DNA of 64,000 nt from Brevibacterium epidermidis NBRC 14811 (GTDB lineage: Bacteria > Actinomycetota > Actinomycetes > Actinomycetales > Brevibacteriaceae). The notes beneath the pieces are model-generated. The model did no database searches. It saw only the letters and a program-made list of their open reading frames with translations, and had not been told where the DNA came from. Shown one piece after another: positions 51,979 to 59,797 of this stretch. Each line of letters begins with the position of its first letter. The stretch's first letter is position 1. The translations under genes were made by a program, and so were the position numbers. The DNA is taken from positions 124,001 through 188,000 of the forward strand of contig NZ_BCSJ01000015.1 in NCBI RefSeq assembly GCF_001570805.1, given 5' to 3'.

Positions 51979-52016
51979 TTCTACAACGTGTAGAAATTGT
52001 TCTACACGCCGTAGTA
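51979..52016 (+). promoter_or_regulatory. Operator-like repeats upstream of the flavohemoglobin gene
   Basis: A perfect inverted repeat TTCTACA-ACG-TGTAGAA occupies 51979-51995. A second half site TTCTACA begins at 52000, exactly 21 bp after the first, followed by CGCC and GTAG as a weak partner. Two operators on the same helix face, about 100 bp before hmp, suggest a NO- or redox-responsive regulator. The regulator is not identified; the one at 47216 is a candidate by position. Confidence 0.6.
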
Positions 52017-52098
52017 CCGTCGAAACTGCAATGAAGAACAGCGACCTGAAAAGGCCGTTCCAGCTGCGCGGCGCACCGGCGTCGCAAAAGGAGCAGAT

Positions 52099-53325
52099 GT
52101 GATCTCCCAGCCCGCTCTCACCGTCGTCAGGGACACCCTCCCCGTCATCGGATCCGCCATCGGCGACATCACGCCGATCTTCTATGACCGGATGTTCACC
52201 GCCCGTCCCGACCTGCTGCGCGATCTGTTCAACCGCGGCAACCAGGCGCAGGGCGAGCAGCAGAAGGCGCTGGCCGGCGCGATCGCCGCCTATGCGAGCC
52301 TGCTCGTCTCCGAGGATGCACCGAACATCGACGCGATGATGAGCCGGATCGCGAACAAGCACGCGTCCTTGGGCATCACCGAAGACCAGTACCCGATCGT
52401 CTACGAGCACCTCTTCGCCGCCATCGGCGAGGTCCTCGGCGACGCGGCCACCCCCGAAGTCGTCGATGCCTGGACCGAGGTCTACTGGGACATGGCGAAC
52501 ACGCTCATCGCCGCCGAACGCGAACTCTATGCCGACCACGACGTGGAACCCGGCGACGTCTGGTCAGAGCTCAAGGTTATCCGCCGTCGGCAGGAATCAC
52601 CGCACACGATCAGCCTCGTCCTGGCTCGTCCCGATGGCGGCCGGCTGCCGCAGGCACGGCCCGGACAGTACATCTCCGTCCAGGTCCAGCTGCCCGACGG
52701 CGCCAACCAGATCCGCCAGTACAGCCTCACCCGAGCGACCTCACATGAGTCCTGGACCGTGACGATCAAGGCCGAACCCGGCCGCGTCGAGGCAGGCGTC
52801 CCCGCGGGTGAGGTATCGAACTTCATCCACGGCAACGTCTTCGAAGGGGACACGATCCGATGCTCCCTGCCCTACGGTGACCTCGTCGTCGAAGACGCCG
52901 AGACCCCGCTGTTGCTCGTCTCCGCAGGCATCGGCTGCACCCCGATCCTCGGCGCGCTCAACGACCTCGTGTCCAAGGAATCTCAGCGCGAAGTCACGGT
53001 CCTCCACGCCGATCAGTCGATGGCCTCCCACGCCCACCGGCAGGATATGGCGCAGCTCGTCGCCCAGCTGCCGGGCGCCCGAATGCACCACTGGTACGAA
53101 CAGCTCGGCGCACGGACGACGAACGAAACCATCCACGAAGGCTTCATCGACCTCACCGAGGTGGACGTCCCAGCTGACGCGCAGGTCTACCTGTGCGGCC
53201 CGCCCCCGTTCATGAAGGCCGTGCGTCGCGGACTCGACGAACTCGATGTGCCCGAGGACAACATCCACTTCGAGGTCTTTGGCCCCGACACTTGGGCGAC
53301 CGTGCCCGATCTCGTCCCCGCCTGA
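52099..53325 (+). CDS. hmp: Flavohemoglobin / nitric oxide dioxygenase
   Basis: Oxidises NO with O2 and NAD(P)H to nitrate. The 408-residue protein has the full three-domain plan. The globin domain carries the distal Tyr29 (FYDRMF) and the proximal His in NKHASLGI near residue 86. The FAD domain has RQYSLTRAT near 208. The NAD domain has GIGCTPILGAL near 279 and CGPPPFMKAV near 367. GTG 52099 follows aaaggagcagat. It lies 172 bp after nirK and has its own operator-bearing promoter, so it can be induced separately from the nitrite reductase whose product it removes. Confidence 0.95.
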   Translation: MISQPALTVVRDTLPVIGSAIGDITPIFYDRMFTARPDLLRDLFNRGNQAQGEQQKALAGAIAAYASLLVSEDAPNIDAMMSRIANKHASLGITEDQYPIVYEHLFAAIGEVLGDAATPEVVDAWTEVYWDMANTLIAAERELYADHDVEPGDVWSELKVIRRRQESPHTISLVLARPDGGRLPQARPGQYISVQVQLPDGANQIRQYSLTRATSHESWTVTIKAEPGRVEAGVPAGEVSNFIHGNVFEGDTIRCSLPYGDLVVEDAETPLLLVSAGIGCTPILGALNDLVSKESQREVTVLHADQSMASHAHRQDMAQLVAQLPGARMHHWYEQLGARTTNETIHEGFIDLTEVDVPADAQVYLCGPPPFMKAVRRGLDELDVPEDNIHFEVFGPDTWATVPDLVPA

Positions 53326-53391
53326 CCCCAGCCGGTGCCCGGCTGAGTCAGATCGAACCGGTGCCTGAGCCCTCAACCGGGAGACTGTGCA

Positions 53392-53427
53392 GATGCGCGC
53401 CGAGGTGGTCCCACCTCGGCGCGCATC
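53392..53427. terminator. Perfect 17-bp-arm palindrome after hmp
   Basis: GATGCGCGCCGAGGTGG and its exact inverse flank a 2-nt centre (TC). It lies 66 bp after the hmp stop and 46 bp before prfB. The stem is long enough to terminate transcription, but there is no U-tract and the centre is too short for a normal loop without opening base pairs. Confidence 0.6.
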
Positions 53428-53473
53428 CGTCGGTTCTGGGTGGGGCGGGGGCATGCACTAGAATCGGATCATT

Positions 53474-54598
53474 ATGGCCTCCACTGATTACTCTTCTGAA
53501 ATCGCCAACCTCCGCCAGACGTACAAAGCGATTCTCGACGTGTCCGATCTGGACAATCTGCGCGACGAGGTTGCCGAACTCACGGAGCAGGCATCGTCAC
53601 CGACGTTCTGGGACGACCCTGATTCGGCGCAGAAGACCTCGGCCAAGCTCTCGCACAAGCAGGGCACCCTGGAGAAGCTCGAGAAGTTCGGGCAGCGCAT
53701 CGACGATGCCGAACTGCTCGTCGAGATGTCCCAGGACGAAGGCGACGCGGACTCGCTCGAAGAAGCCGACCGCGACATCAAGAAGCTGCACGATCAGCTC
53801 GCCGAACTCGAGATCTCGACCCTGCTCAGCCACGAATACGATGAGCGCTCCGCCGTCGTGACCGTGCGCTCGGGCGCCGGCGGCGACGACGCGACCGACT
53901 GGGCGCAGATGCTCACCCGCATGTACGTCCGGTGGGCGGAGAACCGCGGCTACAAGGTCCAGGAACTCGACACCTCCTACGCCGAGGGCGCGGGCATCAA
54001 GTCCGCGACCATCCAGATCGATGCGCCCTATGCCTACGGCACGCTGTCGGTCGAAGCCGGCACCCACCGCCTCGTGCGCATCAGCCCCTTCGACAACCAG
54101 GGGCGCCGCCAGACCTCGTTCGCTGCCGTCGAAGTGGTTCCGCTCATCGAATCGACCGACCATGTCGAGGTCGACGAGAACGATCTGCGCATCGACGTCT
54201 ACCGTTCCTCCGGGCCTGGCGGACAGTCGGTGAACACGACTGACTCGGCCGTGCGCATCACGCACATCCCCACCGGTGTGGTCGTGAGCATGCAGAACGA
54301 GAAGTCCCAGATCCAGAACCGTGAGGCCGCAATGCGCGTCCTCCAGTCCCGCCTCCTCGACCTCAAGCGCCAGGAAGAGGCCGCGCAGAAGAAGGAACTG
54401 GCCGGAGACATCAAGGCCAGCTGGGGCGACCAGATGCGCTCCTACGTCACGCACCCGTACCAGATGGTCAAGGACCTGCGCACCGGCTACGAGGTCAACA
54501 ACCCCTCGGCCGTGTTCGACGGTGACCTCGACGGACTCATCGAAGCCGGCATCCGCTGGCGCAAGGAGCAGGAGATGGCCGAAGAGGCCGACGCCTGA
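53474..54598 (+). CDS. prfB: Peptide chain release factor 2
   Basis: Release factor that reads UGA and UAA and triggers peptide release. The 374-residue frame is continuous: there is no programmed +1 frameshift as in E. coli. The codon-recognition tripeptide SPF is present in [15 protein letters not shown] near residue 205 and the catalytic GGQ in [17 protein letters not shown] near 249. The N-terminal coiled-coil region contains [15 protein letters not shown]. It begins the conserved prfB-ftsE-ftsX-M23-smpB-ssrA order; a 163-bp gap with a possible promoter (TACAGT near 54716) separates it from ftsE. Confidence 0.97.
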   Translation: MASTDYSSEIANLRQTYKAILDVSDLDNLRDEVAELTEQASSPTFWDDPDSAQKTSAKLSHKQGTLEKLEKFGQRIDDAELLVEMSQDEGDADSLEEADRDIKKLHDQLAELEISTLLSHEYDERSAVVTVRSGAGGDDATDWAQMLTRMYVRWAENRGYKVQELDTSYAEGAGIKSATIQIDAPYAYGTLSVEAGTHRLVRISPFDNQGRRQTSFAAVEVVPLIESTDHVEVDENDLRIDVYRSSGPGGQSVNTTDSAVRITHIPTGVVVSMQNEKSQIQNREAAMRVLQSRLLDLKRQEEAAQKKELAGDIKASWGDQMRSYVTHPYQMVKDLRTGYEVNNPSAVFDGDLDGLIEAGIRWRKEQEMAEEADA

Positions 54599-54761
54599 CC
54601 GTAATCTGAGCGGGGCCGCCTCGGCGAGGGATCGACCATCACCGAGGCGACTGTGAACTTCATCAGATCGCAACACACGCCCGGCCGCCTCCGCGAACAT
54701 CACGGAACTGTTACGTACAGTGGAATCGGCCGAGCCACCCGCAACATGATTGAAGACCGAC

Positions 54762-55451
54762 TTGATCAGATTCGACTCCGTTTCGAAGTCTTACGACACA
54801 CGTTCCCGCAAAGCACTCGACGACATCTCGTTCGAGGCTGACCGCGGGGAATTCGTGTTCCTCGTCGGGGCCTCCGGTTCGGGCAAGTCCACGGTCATCC
54901 GACTCATTCTGCGTGAAGAGGTTCCCAGCGCCGGTCGCATCCACATCGCCGGAAAATCCGTGGTGAAGATGCCCAGCTGGAAGGTGCCCTACCTGCGGCG
55001 GGGGATCGGAACCGTGTTCCAGGACTTCCGCCTGCTGCCGAACAAGACCGTGTTCGCCAATGTTGCCTTCGCCCTCCAGGTGATCGGAAAATCCCGCGCG
55101 GCCATGTCGACCCTCGTCCCCGACGTCCTCGAGACCGTGGGCCTGGCCGGCAAGGAGAAGCGCTATCCCAGTGAGCTCTCCGGCGGTGAGCAGCAGCGCG
55201 TGGCCATCGCCCGCGCCGTGGTCAACAAACCCGGAATCCTGCTCGCCGACGAGCCGACAGGCAACCTCGACCCGGCGACCAGTGCCGACATCATGAACGT
55301 ACTCGAGAAGATCAACCGCAACGGCACCACCGTGCTCATGGCCACCCACGACGGAGAGATCGTCAACCGGATGCGCCGACGGGTCATCGAACTGCGCGAG
55401 GGCGAAATCGTCCGCGACGTCGAAGAAGGCACCTACGGAGTCGCCTCATGA
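54762..55451 (+). CDS. ftsE: Cell-division ABC ATPase FtsE
   Basis: ATPase of the FtsEX complex, which couples the divisome to peptidoglycan hydrolases. The 229-residue protein has Walker [10 protein letters not shown] near residue 37, Q-loop [14 protein letters not shown], signature [14 protein letters not shown] and Walker [15 protein letters not shown] 54762 gives the family N-terminus [12 protein letters not shown] and the usual length; an in-frame TTG at 54750 is possible and would add four residues. It overlaps ftsX by four bases. Confidence 0.96.
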   Translation: MIRFDSVSKSYDTRSRKALDDISFEADRGEFVFLVGASGSGKSTVIRLILREEVPSAGRIHIAGKSVVKMPSWKVPYLRRGIGTVFQDFRLLPNKTVFANVAFALQVIGKSRAAMSTLVPDVLETVGLAGKEKRYPSELSGGEQQRVAIARAVVNKPGILLADEPTGNLDPATSADIMNVLEKINRNGTTVLMATHDGEIVNRMRRRVIELREGEIVRDVEEGTYGVAS

Positions 55452-56362
55452 GGGCCGGGTTCATCCTCTCCGAAGTCTGGTCGGGCCTGCGCCGGAACTT
55501 CTCCATGGTCATCTCCGTCGTGCTCGTGACCTTCGTGTCCCTGCTCTTCGTCGGTGCCGCGATCCTGCTGCAGATGCAGGTCGGGCAGATGAAGGACTTC
55601 TGGTACGACCGCGTGCAGGTCTCAGTGTTCCTGTGCCCGCCGGATTCGGAAGCGACGAACTGCGTTGACGGTGAGGTCACCGGGGACCAGAAGGACCAGA
55701 TCCGGGCCGACCTCGAAAGCTCCGAGCTCGCACCCTATGTCGACAAGGTCTACTTCGAAGACAAGACCGAGGCCTACGAGCACTTCCAGGAGCAGTTCAA
55801 GGGCACCAGCCTCGAAGGCACCGTGCCCAAGGACGAGATGAACGAGTCCTTCCGGGTCAAACTCAAGGACGCCGAGAAGTACGACATCATCAAGGAGACG
55901 TTCTCCTCCACTCCCGGGGTGGAAGAGGTAGTCGACCAGAACCAGCTGCTCGACCGCCTGTTCGGGGTGCTCAACATCGCGACCATCGTCGCGATCGCGA
56001 TAGCCGGCATCATGCTGCTGTGCGCGATGCTGCTCATCGCCACCACCATCAGACTCTCCGCGTTCTCAAGACGCAGAGAGACCGGCATCATGCGTCTGGT
56101 CGGTGCGTCGAACACCTTCATCCAGATGCCGTTCCTGCTCGAGGGCGTCATCGCCTCGGCCATCGGTGCGACTCTGTCCGCCGGCGCGTTGGGCCTGCTC
56201 GTCCACTTCGGAGTCAGCGGCTGGCTGCAGTCGCAGGCCACCGGATTCAGCCTCATCTCCGGATGGGACGTCCTCCTCATCACCCCCGTGCTCATCATCA
56301 TCGGCGTGCTCATGGCCGGAGCCTCGTCGCTGATCACCTTGAACAAGTACACGAAGGTCTGA
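55448..56362 (+). CDS. ftsX: Cell-division protein FtsX
   Basis: Membrane subunit of FtsEX, 304 residues with four membrane segments: one at residues 20-45, a large extracytoplasmic loop (about 50-170), then three at the C-terminus. The extracytoplasmic loop, which in mycobacteria contacts the hydrolase RipC, contains [20 protein letters not shown] with two cysteines. [26 protein letters not shown] is the conserved cytoplasmic coupling helix. The next gene, a coiled-coil M23 hydrolase, follows after one base and is the likely partner. Confidence 0.95.
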   Translation: MRAGFILSEVWSGLRRNFSMVISVVLVTFVSLLFVGAAILLQMQVGQMKDFWYDRVQVSVFLCPPDSEATNCVDGEVTGDQKDQIRADLESSELAPYVDKVYFEDKTEAYEHFQEQFKGTSLEGTVPKDEMNESFRVKLKDAEKYDIIKETFSSTPGVEEVVDQNQLLDRLFGVLNIATIVAIAIAGIMLLCAMLLIATTIRLSAFSRRRETGIMRLVGASNTFIQMPFLLEGVIASAIGATLSAGALGLLVHFGVSGWLQSQATGFSLISGWDVLLITPVLIIIGVLMAGASSLITLNKYTKV

Positions 56363-56363
56363 G

Positions 56364-57593
56364 ATGAAGCGCAGACTCGGACTCGTTCTCACAGCAGCCG
56401 CGCTGGCGGTGCTCCTGCCGGCCACCTCCGTGGTGGCCGACCCGCGCGACGACAAAAGCGCGGTCGACGACCGCGTGAAAGAACTCCAGCAGGAGTTCGA
56501 AGGCCTCGACGAGGACCTCGCCCGCGTCATCGCCGAACGCGACGCAGCGAAGGAGAAGCTGCCGGACGCCGAGGCCGAGTCGAAGGCCGCCGACGATGCG
56601 CTGGCGAAGGCGATCGAGAAGGACGAGGACATGGCCGCGCGCCTGACCTCGGCGGAGAACGCGCAGAAGGACCTCAAGGACACAATCAAGACCGGCACTG
56701 AGGAGATCGACAAGCACAAGACCTCGGCCGCACGTATCGGGCGACAGGCCTACCAGAACTCGGGCATCACCTCCGATCTGGCGATGCTTCTGCAGATGGC
56801 CGAGGGCACGAGCGCCGACGGCGGCATCGGCCGCGTCGACTCCGCCGTGCGGTCTCAGCAGCGCACGATCGACAAACTCTCCGAACAGCGGGCGCTGAAC
56901 AAGAACAACGAAGAGCGGCTCTCGGGCGTGACCGATAAGATCTCCGATCTCAAGGACGAAGCCGCCGAGGCGGTGGTGGCCAAGGAGGCCGCGCAGGTCG
57001 ACGCGAAGAAGAAGGCCGACAGCCTCAACGACCTCATCTCCGCGAAGGACGATGCGGAGAAGACGATCTCCGACAACAAGGACAAGACCGAGAAGCAGCT
57101 GGCCGACGAGAAGGCCGAGCAGGATCGGCTGGCCGAAAAGGTCCGGGAGTGGGAGAAGGAACAGGAGAAGAAGGGCAAGTTTGTCTTCGGCGACGGAGTC
57201 CTGGCCAACCCGGCCAAGGGCTACCCGACGACGTCTCCGTTCGGATACCGCGTCCACCCGATCACGGGGGCGAAGAAGCTGCACACCGGAATGGACTTCG
57301 GCGTGCCCTGCGGCACCCCGATCCGCGCGGCCGGCGACGGCATCGTCGTCACCTCCGGCTGGACCGGCGGCTACGGCAACCGCGTCGTCATCTCCCACGG
57401 CAAGATCAAGGGCAAGTCGATCGCGTCGACCTACAACCACAACACGAAGCTCAAGGTCCACGACGGGCAGCGGATCAAGAAGGGCGACGTCATCTCGTAC
57501 TCCGGCACGACGGGTGCTTCAACCGGCTGCCACCTGCACTTCGAGATCATGGAGAACGGCGGCTACGTCGACCCGAAACCCTTCATCTTCTGA
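56364..57593 (+). CDS. Secreted coiled-coil M23 peptidase, probable FtsEX-activated wall hydrolase
   Basis: A 409-residue exported protein. A signal peptide (LTAAALAVLLPATSVVA, cleavage near 27) is followed by about 240 residues of coiled coil rich in Lys, Glu, Asp and Ala, and then a LytM-type M23 domain. Zinc ligands are present: HTGMDFG near residue 307 and the HLHF motif near 391. The plan resembles EnvC, which FtsEX regulates in E. coli. Here the LytM domain keeps all visible metal ligands, so it should be a hydrolase itself, not just an activator. Position one base after ftsX strongly suggests control by FtsEX during septum splitting. The 56-bp palindrome begins three bases after its stop. 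Confidence 0.92.
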   Translation: MKRRLGLVLTAAALAVLLPATSVVADPRDDKSAVDDRVKELQQEFEGLDEDLARVIAERDAAKEKLPDAEAESKAADDALAKAIEKDEDMAARLTSAENAQKDLKDTIKTGTEEIDKHKTSAARIGRQAYQNSGITSDLAMLLQMAEGTSADGGIGRVDSAVRSQQRTIDKLSEQRALNKNNEERLSGVTDKISDLKDEAAEAVVAKEAAQVDAKKKADSLNDLISAKDDAEKTISDNKDKTEKQLADEKAEQDRLAEKVREWEKEQEKKGKFVFGDGVLANPAKGYPTTSPFGYRVHPITGAKKLHTGMDFGVPCGTPIRAAGDGIVVTSGWTGGYGNRVVISHGKIKGKSIASTYNHNTKLKVHDGQRIKKGDVISYSGTTGASTGCHLHFEIMENGGYVDPKPFIF

Positions 57594-57596
57594 TTG

Positions 57597-57652
57597 CTAC
57601 CTGACGGCGGCCCAGCAACCTCGCGCGAGGTATCTGGGCCGCCGTCAGGTAG
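57597..57652 (+). repeat. 56-bp palindromic element, copy A (terminator-like)
   Basis: The outer arms CTACCTGACGGCGGCCCAG pair perfectly over 19 bp. Two mismatched positions (CA against AT) follow, then the inner perfect palindrome ACCTCGCGCGAGGT. It is followed by TTCT. Copy B at 61735-61790 is its exact inverse complement, including the mismatch, and a half copy ends deoC at 34269-34287. Copies A and B sit 3-6 bases after a stop codon and have the same orientation relative to the upstream gene. Confidence 0.92.
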
Positions 57653-57692
57653 TTCTAAGAGGGGACGGGCGTGCGGGACGCGGCCGATGGGA

Positions 57693-57698
57693 TAGAAT
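57693..57698 (+). promoter_or_regulatory. Candidate -10 element of the smpB promoter
   Basis: TAGAAT matches an actinobacterial sigma-A -10 and lies 58 bp before the smpB ATG. No strong -35 is seen upstream, where the spacer also follows the palindrome after the M23 gene. Confidence 0.4.
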
Positions 57699-57756
57699 TG
57701 ATGGCTGTGCCCGCAAACGCACGCACAGGTGATCGGGAGCAGAGAGGAGGCCGGTC

Positions 57757-58227
57757 ATGCCGAAGGACACAGGCAAGAAAGTCATTGCGAGGAACCGCAA
57801 GGCGCGCCACGACTATCACATCGAAGACACGTGGGAGGCCGGACTCGTACTCACCGGCACCGAGGTGAAATCGCTGCGCGAAGGCCGTGCCTCGCTCACC
57901 GATGGCTTCGCCCTCATCTTCCAGAATGAGGCCTGGCTGGAGAACGTCTACATCCCCGAATATCTGCAGGGGACGTGGACGAACCATTCGGCCAGGCGCC
58001 GCCGCAAGCTGCTGCTCCACCGCGAGGAGATCCTGAGGATCTCGCAGAAGGTCAAGGAATCCGGCCGGACCCTGGTCCCGCTCGAGCTCTACTTCGACGG
58101 TTCACGCGTCAAGGTCGAGATCGCCCTGGCCAAGGGCAAGCGCGAATGGGATAAGCGTCAGGCTCTGCGCGAGGCGCAGGACAAGCGCGAAGCCGAACGC
58201 GCGATGAAGTCCAAGCAGTACCTGTAA
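57757..58227 (+). CDS. smpB: SsrA-binding protein SmpB
   Basis: Partner of tmRNA in trans-translation; places tmRNA in the A site of stalled ribosomes. The 156-residue protein shows the OB-fold core [41 protein letters not shown] and [10 protein letters not shown], and the basic C-terminal tail [20 protein letters not shown] that folds in the decoding centre. ATG 57757 follows agagaggaggccggtc. Its RNA partner, ssrA, lies 222 bp downstream. Confidence 0.97.
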   Translation: MPKDTGKKVIARNRKARHDYHIEDTWEAGLVLTGTEVKSLREGRASLTDGFALIFQNEAWLENVYIPEYLQGTWTNHSARRRRKLLLHREEILRISQKVKESGRTLVPLELYFDGSRVKVEIALAKGKREWDKRQALREAQDKREAERAMKSKQYL

Positions 58228-58241
58228 GGGTCGGCCGGTGC

Positions 58242-58267
58242 GCGGGGTCGATTCCCGCCATCTCCAC
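58242..58267 (+). repeat. Partial copy of the tmRNA 3' end just after smpB
   Basis: 26 nt match the tmRNA T-arm and 3' acceptor strand at 58800-58825 with one difference; the last 20 bases, TCGATTCCCGCCATCTCCAC, are identical. Nothing resembling the rest of tmRNA lies before it. It begins 14 bp after the smpB stop. It may be an old attachment-site duplication or the remnant of a displaced ssrA copy. Confidence 0.75.
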
Positions 58268-58349
58268 CGTCTCTCGCCTCCCTCGCCGAGGCGGCCGGAG
58301 CGCATCCGAACATGTGCGCTTGAACGGTTGCGGAGCTCAGGGAATGCAA

Positions 58350-58379
58350 TTGGCTCGGTGTGTGTTCTACGAGTATGCT
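58350..58379 (+). promoter_or_regulatory. Candidate ssrA promoter
   Basis: TTGGCT at 58350-58355 and TATGCT at 58374-58379 are 18 bp apart, predicting a start near 58386 and a precursor leader of about 64 nt ahead of the mature tmRNA. Confidence 0.55.
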
Positions 58380-58387
58380 GGAGTATC

Positions 58388-58431
58388 TGATCAGCGCCAG
58401 CAGCCGCCTCGGCGGATGAAATCGCTGATCA
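58388..58431 (+). other. Hairpin in the tmRNA precursor leader
   Basis: TGATCAGCG (58388-58396) pairs perfectly with CGCTGATCA (58423-58431), and the interior holds a second small palindrome CCGCC-TC-GGCGG. This stem lies between the predicted transcription start and the mature 5' end, where it could guide 5' processing. Confidence 0.5.
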
Positions 58432-58449
58432 AGTTTGGTAACAGAATAT

Positions 58450-58824
58450 GGGGATGATCGGTTTCGACGTTGGACACTGCGTCGGGAGAAGCGGGCCGAG
58501 AATGCAGAGTCATCTCGTTAATGTCCTCTGCAAAACAATAGGTGCTAAGTCTAACAACCGCACCGATTTCGCCCTCGCTGCCTGATAGAGCGCGAGCTGC
58601 GAATCCGTCAGCCTAGAGTTGCCTCTGCTCTAGGTCCTGGCGTCGCTTAAGAGGCCACTGCTTCAGGTACATGTTGGGGGTGCCTGAGGGACTTTTACTC
58701 AACTCCGTTCGTTGGCTTACGTGTTCGTGCGATAGCCAGAACCTAAGACACTACTTCACGAACTGCGCCCGGAGAAGTCCTGACAATCTGCCGACGGACG
58801 CGGGTTCGATTCCCGCCATCTCCA
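58450..58824 (+). ncRNA. ssrA: Transfer-messenger RNA (tmRNA, SsrA)
   Basis: One-piece tmRNA of about 375 nt. The 5' end GGGGATGATCGG and the 3' end CCATCTCC plus A form the tRNA-like acceptor stem, with one G-U pair. The T-arm is GCGGG-TTCGATT-CCCGC near 58800-58816. The tag reading frame starts at GCT 58544 and ends at TGA 58583, giving AKSNNRTDFALAA, whose ALAA end is the usual protease signal. CCA is not encoded, since the bases after the discriminator are CGT. It follows smpB in the conserved order and is closed by an intrinsic terminator. Confidence 0.95.
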
Positions 58825-58833
58825 CGTGTCACA

Positions 58834-58864
58834 GCCCCGGATTCCGCAAGGATCCGGGGCTTTT
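58834..58864 (+). terminator. Intrinsic terminator of ssrA
   Basis: GCCCCGGAT and ATCCGGGGC pair over 9 bp around a 9-nt loop, followed directly by TTTT. It begins ten bases after the mature tmRNA 3' end. Confidence 0.88.
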
Positions 58865-59025
58865 CGCTGTCCGAAAGCCCCCGGACAAGCAACGTCGCCC
58901 CGTCGAAAGGACACCCTCGCCGAGGCGGCCAAACAGTTCCCCTCCCACCTGTCCCTTCGTCCTCCGTTGAGTTCAACTACCAGTGCGATACGGTGGATCC
59001 GAGTTCCGAGAGGAGACCGGCACCG

Positions 59026-59379
59026 ATGTTCTATCCGCCGTTGATCGGCTGCCTCGTATTCGCCGTTGTCTGCGTCGTCCTCGTGCAGGTCATCCGCAGC
59101 GATCGCCTGCCCCGTAATCGTGCGATCGGAATCCGGTCGGCACAGACGATGAGGTCCGATGCTGCGTGGCGGTCGGGCCACCGTGCGGCTATCCCCATGC
59201 TCAGCACAATCAGCATCATCGCCATCGGGTTCGCACTTGCGCTATTGGGTGTTGAATCCTTTGCCTGGCCGAAAGCAGTCGGAGATGTTCTCGCGGTCTC
59301 GGGGTGGCTGCTCATCCTCGGCCTCTTCATCCGAGTCTGGATGACTGCCAACCGCGCGGCGCGGCCCGCAGCCGACTGA
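59026..59379 (+). CDS. SdpI-family membrane protein
   Basis: A 117-residue protein with three membrane segments (about 5-28, 60-82 and 88-108). The cytoplasmic segment RLPRNRAIGIRSAQTMRSDAAW between the first two matches the conserved core of SdpI/YhfL family proteins. In Bacillus SdpI gives immunity to the toxin SdpC; in most actinobacteria the function is unknown, and no sdpC-like gene is seen here. ATG 59026 follows gagaggagacc. It is probably monocistronic. Confidence 0.8.
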   Translation: MFYPPLIGCLVFAVVCVVLVQVIRSDRLPRNRAIGIRSAQTMRSDAAWRSGHRAAIPMLSTISIIAIGFALALLGVESFAWPKAVGDVLAVSGWLLILGLFIRVWMTANRAARPAAD

Positions 59380-59602
59380 CCGACAGTCCGCAGTCCGGCG
59401 ACGACACGTCCGCCCGCGACCCGCCCGCCAGACAGACACTTTTCCGGCCACTCGGCCGAGCACGATCAGCCATTCGGCCGAGGTTCCGCCTGCTCGAAAC
59501 CGGAAGGATCGAGGGAGTCAGACAGCAGCCACCTGCCGACCACGATCCTGTGGCCGAGCGCGGTGACTGCCCATTCCGATCCGGCAAGGTTTCCCACCAC
59601 TG

Positions 59603-59797
59603 ATGATGAAGGCACTCATCGCGCTGGTGATCATCGTCGTCCAGATCATCGTCTCGACCCTGTGGCTGCGCCGCTTCGGACAGGGACCTCTGGAGAAACT
59701 GTGGCGACTCGTCACCTGGGGCCGCGTGAAACACTCGGCGACGCACCGACATCAGCACCGCGACCAGCCGGGTGCGCTCACGAGTTCACACGAATGA
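59603..59797 (+). pseudogene. Remnant of a DUF418 membrane protein (C-terminal end only)
   Basis: This 64-residue frame has one hydrophobic helix (ALIALVIIVVQIIVSTLWL) followed by RRFGQGPLEKLWRLVTWG, which is the diagnostic C-terminal motif of DUF418 membrane proteins. Full proteins are about 400 residues, but the frame is closed upstream by a TGA at 59564 and none of the neighbouring frames shows the preceding DUF418 helices. I read it as the end of a decayed gene. Its tail overlaps the end of the convergent thiamine-diphosphate enzyme gene by 20 bp. A translated small protein cannot be excluded. Confidence 0.55.

Noticed and set aside
53474-53600. Programmed frameshift in prfB
   Set aside because: The frame is open from the start with no in-frame UGA near codon 25, so no frameshift is required.
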